This document shows positions 56,891-64,000 of a stretch of DNA of 64,000 nt, in pieces (position 1 is the stretch's first letter; the number at the start of each line of letters is the position of its first letter). The DNA comes from Gallaecimonas pentaromativorans (GTDB lineage Bacteria; Pseudomonadota; Gammaproteobacteria; Enterobacterales; Gallaecimonadaceae): positions 422,253 to 486,252 of the forward strand of contig NZ_RJUL01000001.1 in assembly GCF_003751625.1 (NCBI RefSeq), read 5' to 3'. The position numbers and the translations under genes are program-made. Below the pieces are notes generated by a model. The model ran no database searches. It was not told where the DNA came from and saw only the letters and a program-made list of their open reading frames with translations.

Positions 56891-57849
56891 AAGGCCTGGT
56901 GATCGGCGCCGGCCAGCTTGGCGCCATGATGGGGGAAGTAGCCTGGCGCCTGGGCATTGAGCTGTGGCGCTACTGCCCTGACACCCACCGCTATTTCTTC
57001 GGCACCGAGATGGACGCCCGTGGCGATACCGGCCCCGTGGATTTTGACTGGGTGACCGCCGAGCGCGAGCTGCTGCCGCAGACCCCCTTTCACGGTGTGC
57101 TGCTGAATCTTGCCACCTACCAGTTGGTGAGCGACCGCCTGCCTCAGAAAAAGCTCTACGACCAGTTGGGCTTGCCCACCGCCCCTTGGGGCGAACTCAA
57201 AACCGGTGAGTCTGCCGACGCCTTGCTGGCCAAGCTGGGGACTCGCCTGGTGGTCAAAGCCCGCCAGGGCGGCTACGACGGCAAGGGCCAGTGGCGGGTC
57301 AGCGAGCCGGGTTTTGTATCCGAGGCTGATTGCATCGGTGAAGCCATGATCCCCTTTAGTCGGGAAGTGTCTATCGTCGGCGTGCGGGGCGCGGATGGCC
57401 GCAAACTGTTCTACCCGGTGGTAGAAAACGTCCACCAGGACGGCATCCTGGTTGAGACCCTGGCCCCGGCCCCCGAGGCAGGCAAATGGCAAGCAGAGGC
57501 AGAGCGTATTCTCGGCACCTTGATGGACCACCTGCAATACGTGGGCGTGATGGCGGTTGAGCTCTTTGATTGTGGCGACAAGCTGCTTATCAACGAGATG
57601 GCGCCCCGGGTACACAACTCCGGCCACTGGAGCCAGGACGGTGCCAACGTCTGCCAGTTCGAGCTGCATCTGCGCGCCGTGGCCGGCCTGCCGCTTCCTG
57701 AAAAACTGAGCTGGGTTCCCACCCGCATGGATAACCTGATTGGGGTGGCGCTGGACTACCAGTGGCTGGCCGGCAACGGCAAGGTCCATTGGTACAACAA
57801 GGAACCGAGGCCGGGCCGTAAGGTCGGCCATATCAACACCTTGCTTTGA
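56887..57849 (+). CDS. purK: N5-carboxyaminoimidazole ribonucleotide synthase, unusually short
   Basis: 320 residues against about 355 in E. coli. ATP-grasp features are present: [59 protein letters not shown] and QFELHLRAV. The protein stops at KVGHINTLL, where E. coli PurK continues for about 35 more residues; other frames downstream do not contain the missing part. It makes N5-CAIR from AIR, bicarbonate and ATP for PurE. Catalytic residues appear intact, so it is probably active. Confidence 0.92.
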   Translation: MKGLVIGAGQLGAMMGEVAWRLGIELWRYCPDTHRYFFGTEMDARGDTGPVDFDWVTAERELLPQTPFHGVLLNLATYQLVSDRLPQKKLYDQLGLPTAPWGELKTGESADALLAKLGTRLVVKARQGGYDGKGQWRVSEPGFVSEADCIGEAMIPFSREVSIVGVRGADGRKLFYPVVENVHQDGILVETLAPAPEAGKWQAEAERILGTLMDHLQYVGVMAVELFDCGDKLLINEMAPRVHNSGHWSQDGANVCQFELHLRAVAGLPLPEKLSWVPTRMDNLIGVALDYQWLAGNGKVHWYNKEPRPGRKVGHINTLL

Positions 57850-57876
57850 TAGAACGGCTGAGCCTCTTTTAGGCGC

Positions 57877-57913
57877 AAAAAGCCCCGGCGCGGTTCACCT
57901 GCCGGGGCTTTTT
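57877..57913 (+). terminator. Terminator of purEK
   Basis: AAAAAGCCCCGGC / GCCGGGGCTTTTT, 13-bp stem with an 11-nt loop. Confidence 0.88.
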
Positions 57914-57958
57914 GTTAAGGGCGTCCCGGCCAGCTATTAATGCCTAGGCCCAGCCAAT

Positions 57959-57986
57959 AAAAAAGCCGCCCATCGGGCGGCTTTTT
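57959..57986 (-). terminator. Terminator of lpdA
   Basis: AAAAAAGCCGCCC with its complement across ATC; T-run on the minus strand, 17 bp after the lpdA stop. Confidence 0.88.
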
Positions 57987-58002
57987 CGCATCAACAAGAG
58001 GC

Positions 58003-59427
58003 TTATTTTTTCTTCTTGGCCTTGGGGTTCGGCAGGTCGGTGATGGACCCTTCGTACACTTCGGCAGCCAGACCCACAGACTCGTGCAGAGTCGGGTGAG
58101 CGTGGATGGTCAGCGCGATGTCTTCGGCGTCGCAGCCCATCTCGATGGCCAGGCCAATTTCGCCCAGCAGTTCGCCGGCGTTGCTACCGATAGTAGCGCC
58201 GCCGATGATGCGGTGGGTGTTCTTGTCGAAAATCAGCTTGGTCATGCCGTCAGAGGTATCAGAGGCGATGGCACGGCCGCTGGCGGCCCAGGGGAAGTTG
58301 GACACTTCGTACTCGATGCCTTTCTCTTTGGCTTCTTTCTCGGTCAGGCCAACCCAGGCCAGTTCCGGATCGGTATAGGCGATGGACGGAATGACTTTCG
58401 GGTCAAAGTAGTGCTTGAGGCCGGAGGCCACTTCGGCCGCTACGTGACCTTCGTGCACGGCTTTGTGGGCCAGCATCGGCTGACCAACGATGTCGCCGAT
58501 GGCGAAGATGTTGGACACGTTGGTGCGCATTTGCTTGTCGACCGCGATAAAGCCGCGCTCATCAACGTTGACGCCAGCTTTGTCGGCGTCAATCAGCTTG
58601 CCGTTGGGGGTACGGCCGATAGCCACCAGCACGGCGTCGTAACGTACCGGTTCAGCCGGGGCGTTCTTGCCTTCCATGGTGACGTAGATGCCGTCTTCTT
58701 TGGCTTCTACGGCAGTCACCTTGGTTTCCAGCATCAGGTTCATTTTTTTGCTGATGCGCTTGGTGAAGATCTTGATGACGTCTTTGTCGGCAGCCGGTAC
58801 CAGCTGGTCGAACATTTCAACCACGTCGATTTCAGAGCCCAGTGCTTTGTAGACGGTGCCCATTTCCAGGCCGATGATACCGCCGCCCATCACCAGCATT
58901 TTCTTGGGGATGAAGCGCAGTTCGAGGGCGCCGGTGCTGTCCCAGATCCGCTCGTCCTGCGGAATGAACGGCAGGTTGATGGGACGGGAACCGGCAGCAA
59001 TGATGGCCTGCTCGAAGTTGATGGTGGTCTTGCCGCCTTCACCTTCGACTTCCAGGGTGTTGGCACCGGTGAATTTACCGAAGCCCTGCACCACTTTGAC
59101 CTTACGCATTTTGGCCATGCCAGCCAGGCCGCCGGTCAGTTGGCCCAGCACCTTGTTCTTGTGCTCACGCAGCTTGTCCAGATCCACCTCGGGCTTGCCG
59201 AAGGTGACACCGTGGCTTTCCATGGTGCCCGCTTCGTCAATAACCTTGGCAACGTGCAGCAGGGCTTTGGAAGGAATACAGCCCACATTCAGACAGACAC
59301 CGCCCAGGGTGCTGTAACGCTCAACGATGACGGTGTCCAGACCGAGATCGGCAGCACGGAAGGCCGCGGAGTAACCCCCCGGACCAGAACCCAGCACAAC
59401 GACTTGTGCTTTGATTTCGTTGCTCAT
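58003..59427 (-). CDS. lpdA: Dihydrolipoyl dehydrogenase (E3)
   Basis: 474 residues. FAD-binding VLGSGPGGYSAAFRAADLG, redox disulfide C45-C50 (GGVCLNVGCIPSK), NAD-binding MGGGIIGLEMGTVY and C-terminal His-Glu in HAHPTLHESV. It ends in a lysine-rich tail (KAKKKK). It reoxidises dihydrolipoamide in pyruvate and 2-oxoglutarate dehydrogenases. It follows aceF after a terminator, so it probably also has its own promoter, as in E. coli. Confidence 0.97.
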   Translation of the reverse strand: MSNEIKAQVVVLGSGPGGYSAAFRAADLGLDTVIVERYSTLGGVCLNVGCIPSKALLHVAKVIDEAGTMESHGVTFGKPEVDLDKLREHKNKVLGQLTGGLAGMAKMRKVKVVQGFGKFTGANTLEVEGEGGKTTINFEQAIIAAGSRPINLPFIPQDERIWDSTGALELRFIPKKMLVMGGGIIGLEMGTVYKALGSEIDVVEMFDQLVPAADKDVIKIFTKRISKKMNLMLETKVTAVEAKEDGIYVTMEGKNAPAEPVRYDAVLVAIGRTPNGKLIDADKAGVNVDERGFIAVDKQMRTNVSNIFAIGDIVGQPMLAHKAVHEGHVAAEVASGLKHYFDPKVIPSIAYTDPELAWVGLTEKEAKEKGIEYEVSNFPWAASGRAIASDTSDGMTKLIFDKNTHRIIGGATIGSNAGELLGEIGLAIEMGCDAEDIALTIHAHPTLHESVGLAAEVYEGSITDLPNPKAKKKK

Positions 59428-59489
59428 TGTTTACCTCGTTATTCTTTGCGCGGTGCCACTCCTGTAGGGCATCGCAAGTGTAACGCTAT

Positions 59490-59517
59490 AAAAACGAGGG
59501 GGCAAAGCCCCCTCGTT
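59490..59517 (-). terminator. Terminator between aceF and lpdA
   Basis: AACGAGGGGGC-loop-GCCCCCTCGTT followed by T on the minus strand, immediately after the aceF stop. Confidence 0.85.
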
Positions 59518-59519
59518 GT

Positions 59520-61457
59520 TTACAGAATGATTTGACGCAGATCGCCAAGCAGACCAGACAGAGTGGTAATGAAGCGCGCACCGTCGGCGCCATCGATCAC
59601 CCTGTGGTCATAAGACATGGCCAGCGGCGTCATCAGGCGAGGTTCGAATTCCTTACCGTTCCACTTGGGTTTGAAGTCGGCTTTGGACACACCCAGGATG
59701 GCCACATCCGGCGCGTTGACGATAGGCGTGAACTGGGTTCCGCCGATACCGCCGAGGCTGGAGATGGTGAAGCTGGAGCCCTGCATGTCGGCCGCGGTCA
59801 GTTTACCGGCGCGGGCCTTGGCAGAGATCTCACCCAGCTCTTTGGCCAGGTCGTAGATGCCCTTCTTGTTGACATCACGGACCACAGGCACCACCAGGCC
59901 ATTGGGGGTGTCGACAGCGATACCGATGTGGACGAATTTCTTCATCACCAGGGTTTCGCCGTCATCACCGATGGAGCAGTTGAACTTGGGATGCAGCTCC
60001 AGGGCCTTGGCCACCGCTTTCATGATGAAAATAAGCGGCGAGATCTTGAAGCTTTCTTTCTGCTTGGCCAACAGGTCGTTCTGGCTCTTGCGGAAGGCTT
60101 CCAGTTCGGTGGTGTCGGCTTCGTCAAACTGGGTAACGTGGGGAATTTGTACCCAGTTACGGTGCAGGTTGGGGCCGGAGATCTTCTGGATGCGGCTCAT
60201 CTTGACCACTTCCACTTCCCCGAACTTGCTCCAATCAACCTTGGGCCAATCGATCACCGACACATTGCCGCCACCGCTGCTGGCAGAGCCGCTGGCCTTG
60301 GGCCGGGCCAGCTCCGCTTTCACGAAGTTCTGCACGTCTTCTTTGAGAATACGGCTCTTGCGACCGGTGCCCTTTACCAGGGTCAGGTCGACACCGAATT
60401 CACGGGCCAAGCGGCGCACCGACGGGCTGGCATGCACCAGGCCGGAGGGCTCTTTGGCACCGGCAGAAGGATGATGCGGTACCGGCGGCGGCTTGGCAGC
60501 CTGAGCCGGGGCAGCGCTGGGTGCAGCAGCGGCAGGGGCAGCAGCTGCAGGAGCCGCGGCCGGGGCTGCGCCCTGGGTTTCAACGCGGACAATCAAGCTG
60601 CCTTCGTTGATGGCGTCACCGGTTTTCACCAAGACTTCTTTGACCACGCCGGCAAAGGGCGCCGGGACTTCCATGGCGGCTTTGTCGCCTTCCACGGAAA
60701 TCAGGCCTTGCTCGGCTTCGACGCTGTCGCCAACCGCCACCAGCACTTCAACGACCTGCACTTCACCGCCGGCATCCGGCAGGGCAACGTCTTTGACTTC
60801 CTTGGCAGCAGGGGCCGCCGCCGGAGCGGGGGCCGCAGTCTGCTCGGCAGCAGGTGCCGCACTGGCAGCTGGTGCCGCAGCGCCGGTTTCAATGATGGCG
60901 ACCAGAGCGCCTTCAGAGATCTTGTCGCCGGTTTTCACCTTCACTTCGACAATCTTGCCAGCCAGCGGGCTGGGCACTTCCATGGCGGCTTTGTCGCCTT
61001 CCACAGAGGCCAGGCCCTGGTCTACTTCCACCACGTCGCCCACAGCAACCAGCACTTCCACCACTTCCACTTCACCGCCAGCATCGGGCAGGTGAATTTC
61101 CTGGCGCTCGGTGGCACCGGAGGCAGCCGCAGGGGCGGCGGCCGGAGCAGGCGCTTGCGCCTTGGGCGCTTCTTGGGCAGCAGGGGCGGCTTCTTCTTTG
61201 GCAGGCGCAGCAGCGGCTGCGCCTACTTCGATGGTGCCGATTTTGTCACCGGTAGAGACCTTGTCGCCTTCTTTGACGGTCAGGCTCTTGATGGTGCCGG
61301 CAAAAGGCGCCGGCACGTCCATGGCAGCCTTGTCCCCTTCAACGGAGATAAGACCTTGTTCTTCTTCAACGCTGTCGCCCACGCTCACCAGGAGCTCGGT
61401 GACGTCCACCGCGTCGCTGCCGATGTCGGGCACGATCAGATCACGAGTCTCTGCCAT
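59520..61457 (-). CDS. aceF: Pyruvate dehydrogenase E2, three lipoyl domains
   Basis: 645 residues. Three lipoyl domains with lipoyl-lysines K43, K156 and K259, each in VEGDKAAM, are joined by Ala-Pro linkers. A peripheral subunit-binding domain (about 345-385, [16 protein letters not shown]) and the acetyltransferase core, ending with catalytic [13 protein letters not shown], follow. It transfers acetyl groups to CoA. It starts 11 bp after aceE. Three lipoyl domains is the enterobacterial pattern. Confidence 0.97.
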   Translation of the reverse strand: MAETRDLIVPDIGSDAVDVTELLVSVGDSVEEEQGLISVEGDKAAMDVPAPFAGTIKSLTVKEGDKVSTGDKIGTIEVGAAAAAPAKEEAAPAAQEAPKAQAPAPAAAPAAASGATERQEIHLPDAGGEVEVVEVLVAVGDVVEVDQGLASVEGDKAAMEVPSPLAGKIVEVKVKTGDKISEGALVAIIETGAAAPAASAAPAAEQTAAPAPAAAPAAKEVKDVALPDAGGEVQVVEVLVAVGDSVEAEQGLISVEGDKAAMEVPAPFAGVVKEVLVKTGDAINEGSLIVRVETQGAAPAAAPAAAAPAAAAPSAAPAQAAKPPPVPHHPSAGAKEPSGLVHASPSVRRLAREFGVDLTLVKGTGRKSRILKEDVQNFVKAELARPKASGSASSGGGNVSVIDWPKVDWSKFGEVEVVKMSRIQKISGPNLHRNWVQIPHVTQFDEADTTELEAFRKSQNDLLAKQKESFKISPLIFIMKAVAKALELHPKFNCSIGDDGETLVMKKFVHIGIAVDTPNGLVVPVVRDVNKKGIYDLAKELGEISAKARAGKLTAADMQGSSFTISSLGGIGGTQFTPIVNAPDVAILGVSKADFKPKWNGKEFEPRLMTPLAMSYDHRVIDGADGARFITTLSGLLGDLRQIIL

Positions 61458-61468
61458 TGCTCTTTTCC

Positions 61469-64000
61469 TTATGCGTACAGCGGGTTGACTTTGTCGGCAT
61501 CGATACCGAAGCGCTTGATGGCTTCTGCCACCACTTTCTTCTCGACCTTACCGGCTTTGGCCAGTTCGTACAGGGCAGCAACCACCACGTAGTGGGCGTT
61601 GACCTCGAAGTGGCGGCGCAGGTTATCGCGGCTGTCGGAGCGGCCGAAACCGTCGGTGCCCAGCACCCGATAAGGGGCGGGTACAAAACCGCGGATCTGG
61701 TCGGCGTACAGCTTGACGTAGTCAGTGGCGGCAACAACCGGCACGTCCTTGGTCAGCACCGAGGCCACAAAGGGCACCTGCTCTTCGGCATCGGGATGCA
61801 GCATGTTGTGGCGCTCGGCGGCCAGGCCGTCACGGGCCAGCTCGTTGAAGCTGGTAACGGAGAACACGTCGGCGTCGACACCGTAGTCATTGGCCAGAAT
61901 TTGGGCCGCTTCGCGAACCTGCAGCAGGATGGTGCCGGAGCCCATCAGCTGGATTTGCGCCTTGCCGCTGCCTTTGACGGTTTCGAGCTTGTAGATACCC
62001 TTGCGGATACCTTCCTCGGCACCTTGTGGCATGGCCGGCTGGTGATAGTTCTCGTTCATCACCGTCAGGTAGTAGAAGACGTTTTCCTGGTCGTTACCGT
62101 ACATGCGGCGGATACCGTCTTGCACGATCACTGCCACTTCGTAGCCGTAGGTCGGGTCGTAAGTTACGCAGTTGGGAATAACGCCAGCCTGGATATGGCT
62201 GTGGCCGTCTTCGTGCTGCAGGCCTTCACCGTTCAGGGTGGTACGGCCGGCGGTGCCGCCAATCAGGAAGCCACGGGCTTGCTGGTCGCCAGCGGCCCAG
62301 GCCATGTCGCCCACGCGCTGGAAGCCGAACATGGAGTAGTAGACGTAGAAGGGGATCATCGGCTCGCCATTGGTGCTGTAGCTGGTGGCAGCAGCAACCC
62401 AGTCGGACATGGCGCCCAGTTCGTTGATCCCTTCCTGCAGTACCTGGCCTTTTTTGTCTTCTTTGTAGAAGGCAACCTGGTCGGCGTCCTGGGGAGTGTA
62501 TTTCTGGCCTTCGCGGCTGTAGATACCCACCTGGCGGAACAGGCCTTCCATACCGAAGGTACGGGCCTCGTCAGGGATGATAGGCACGACACGGCTACCG
62601 ATTTGCTTGTCTTTGAGCAAGGCGGTCAGCACACGAACAAAGGCCATGGTGGTGGAGATCTCGCGATCGCCACTGCCCTTGGTCACGGACTCAAAGGCAT
62701 CGAGGCTCGGCACATCCATCTCGCCGTTGAAACGCACCTGACGCTTGGGCATAAAGCCATGCAGCTTGGCGCGGCGTTCCTTGAGGTATTTGACCTCGTC
62801 GGATTCTTCGCCCGGATGGTAGTAAGGCATCTCGGCCAGCTTGTCGTCGCTGATCGGAATATTGAAACGGTCACGGAAGTACTTGATGGCTTCCACGTCC
62901 ATTTTCTTAACCTGGTGGGCAATGTTTTTGCCTTCACCGGCGTCACCCATGCCGTAACCTTTAACGGTTTTGGCGAGGATAACGGTGGGGCGGCCCTTGG
63001 TGTTTACGGCGCGATGGTAAGCGGCGTACACCTTGTAGGGGTCGTGGCCACCACGGTTGAGGCGCCAGATGTCGTCGTCAGACATGTTGGCCACCATTTC
63101 TTTGGTCTCTTCGTATTTGCCAAAGAAATTGTCGCGGGTGTACTTGCCACCTTTGGCCTTGCAGTTCTGGTATTCGCCGTCGACGGTTTCTTCCATCAGC
63201 TGCAGCAGCTTGCCGGAGGTATCACGGGCCAGCAAAGGATCCCAGTAACGGCCCCAGATCACCTTCAGCACTTCCCAGCCGGCGCCACGGAAGGTGCCTT
63301 CGAGTTCCTGAATGATCTTGGAGTTACCGCGAACCGGGCCGTCCAGGCGCTGCAGGTTGCAGTTGATGATGAAGGTCAGGTTGTCCAGCTTCTCACGGGC
63401 GGCCATGCCGATGGCGCCCAGGGCTTCCGGCTCGTCACACTCGCCGTCACCCAGGAAGCAGTAAACCCGCTGCTCGGAGCAATCTTTGATGCCACGGTCG
63501 GTCAGGTATTTAAGGAAACGTGCCTGGTAAATGGCGGCGATGGGGCCCAGACCCATGGAAACGGTGGGGAACTGCCAGTAATCCGGCATCAGTTTCGGGT
63601 GCGGGTAAGACGGCAGACCCTTGCCTTCCACTTCTTGGCGGAAGTTGTCCAGTTGCTCTTCGGTCAGGCGCCCTTCCAGGAAGGAGCGGGAATAGATACC
63701 GGGAGAGATGTGGCCCTGGAAGTAAATCAGGTCGCCGCCGTCTTTGTCATTGGGCGCACGGAAGAAGTGGTTGAAACCCACATCGTACAAGGTGGCGCTG
63801 GAGGCGAAAGAGGAAATGTGGCCGCCCAGTTCCAGGTTTTTCTTGGAGCCGCGCAGCACCATGGCCAGGGCGTTCCAGCGGATGATGGAGCGGATACGGC
63901 GTTCCATGCCCTGGTCACCCGGCATTTCCGGTTCCTGGCCAGCAGGAATGGTGTTGACGTAAGCGGTGGTGGCTTCGAAAGGCAGATGCGCGCCATTACG
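61469..64000 (-). CDS. aceE: Pyruvate dehydrogenase E1 (homodimeric type), N-terminus outside the window
   Basis: 843 residues are visible; by comparison with the 887-residue E. coli protein about 40 N-terminal residues lie beyond base 64000. Reading through the edge gives [19 protein letters not shown], matching the conserved region, so the internal ATG near 63925 is not the start. The TPP signature is seen in [19 protein letters not shown] and [37 protein letters not shown] and [14 protein letters not shown] are conserved. It decarboxylates pyruvate and acetylates the lipoyl groups of AceF. Confidence 0.97.
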   Translation of the reverse strand, partial: RNGAHLPFEATTAYVNTIPAGQEPEMPGDQGMERRIRSIIRWNALAMVLRGSKKNLELGGHISSFASSATLYDVGFNHFFRAPNDKDGGDLIYFQGHISPGIYSRSFLEGRLTEEQLDNFRQEVEGKGLPSYPHPKLMPDYWQFPTVSMGLGPIAAIYQARFLKYLTDRGIKDCSEQRVYCFLGDGECDEPEALGAIGMAAREKLDNLTFIINCNLQRLDGPVRGNSKIIQELEGTFRGAGWEVLKVIWGRYWDPLLARDTSGKLLQLMEETVDGEYQNCKAKGGKYTRDNFFGKYEETKEMVANMSDDDIWRLNRGGHDPYKVYAAYHRAVNTKGRPTVILAKTVKGYGMGDAGEGKNIAHQVKKMDVEAIKYFRDRFNIPISDDKLAEMPYYHPGEESDEVKYLKERRAKLHGFMPKRQVRFNGEMDVPSLDAFESVTKGSGDREISTTMAFVRVLTALLKDKQIGSRVVPIIPDEARTFGMEGLFRQVGIYSREGQKYTPQDADQVAFYKEDKKGQVLQEGINELGAMSDWVAAATSYSTNGEPMIPFYVYYSMFGFQRVGDMAWAAGDQQARGFLIGGTAGRTTLNGEGLQHEDGHSHIQAGVIPNCVTYDPTYGYEVAVIVQDGIRRMYGNDQENVFYYLTVMNENYHQPAMPQGAEEGIRKGIYKLETVKGSGKAQIQLMGSGTILLQVREAAQILANDYGVDADVFSVTSFNELARDGLAAERHNMLHPDAEEQVPFVASVLTKDVPVVAATDYVKLYADQIRGFVPAPYRVLGTDGFGRSDSRDNLRRHFEVNAHYVVVAALYELAKAGKVEKKVVAEAIKRFGIDADKVNPLYA

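Noticed and set aside
59532-61592. A 686-codon + frame opposite aceF
   Set aside because: It mirrors the repetitive lipoyl/Ala-Pro coding sequence; the minus-strand AceF is unmistakable.

Overview
The window is a chromosomal segment of a free-living, Gram-negative gammaproteobacterium with GC-rich coding sequence. LptD, SurA, BamA-type barrel proteins, AcnB, ArgR, GlnK and the rplU-rpmA-obgE / ispB arrangement all fit this. The mixture of a chitin/GlcNAc cluster typical of marine Alteromonadales-like bacteria with an amgK-murU recycling pair suggests a marine lineage near Alteromonadales/Aeromonadales. Gallaecimonas is my guess, but this is inference from memory and not proven by the sequence. 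I see no prophage, IS element, integron, CRISPR array, toxin-antitoxin pair or defence island. Nearly everything is core genome, and I did not find a convincing undescribed multi-gene system.

Layout. (1) 1-10880, all +: a complete chitooligosaccharide/GlcNAc utilisation cluster: LacI-type regulator (its start codon is cut by the window edge), TonB-dependent receptor, GH20 hexosaminidase, GlcNAc kinase (BadF type), SIS-type deaminase NagB-II, NagA and permease NagP. The order gives an outside-to-inside route: outer-membrane uptake, periplasmic hydrolysis, inner-membrane import, phosphorylation, deacetylation, deamination to fructose-6-P. Two tandem palindromes in front of the receptor gene are the probable operators. 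(2) 10916-16596: a membrane GGDEF/EAL protein, rsmC, three identical tRNA-Leu(CAG) genes each with its own terminator, a small DUF1289 protein and a PIN-PhoH ATPase. (3) 16763-29181: rapA, an unknown secreted protein, the amgK-murU-djlA operon (minus), and divergently lptD-surA-pdxA-rsmA-apaG-apaH with several overlapping start/stop codons. (4) 29332-32813: a chemoreceptor with a sigma-28-like promoter, a small lipoprotein, a DUF3718-like protein and folA. (5) 32881-38439: obgE, rpmA, rplU / ispB, mdh, an amino-acid-binding protein and argR. (6) 38484-43694: amt and glnK behind a sigma-54 promoter with an NtrC-type site, yacL, a PepSY protein and acnB. (7) 43861-56211, all minus: S9 and M13 lipoprotein peptidases, a 1445-residue propeller/PAS/GGDEF/EAL sensor, a patatin fused to an outer-membrane barrel (type Vd secretion) and a VirK/DUF535 protein. 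(8) 56402-64000: purEK with a PurR-like box and an unusually short PurK, then lpdA, aceF (three lipoyl domains) and aceE, which runs off the window.

The most useful observations are regulatory: NagR-like tandem operators, a short ORF overlapping the receptor start, a FliA-type promoter on the stop codon of apaH, an ARG box at argR, sigma-54/NtrC control of glnK-amt, and a PurR box at purE. There is no stretch over 300 bases without a gene except 14404-14998, which holds the tRNA array.
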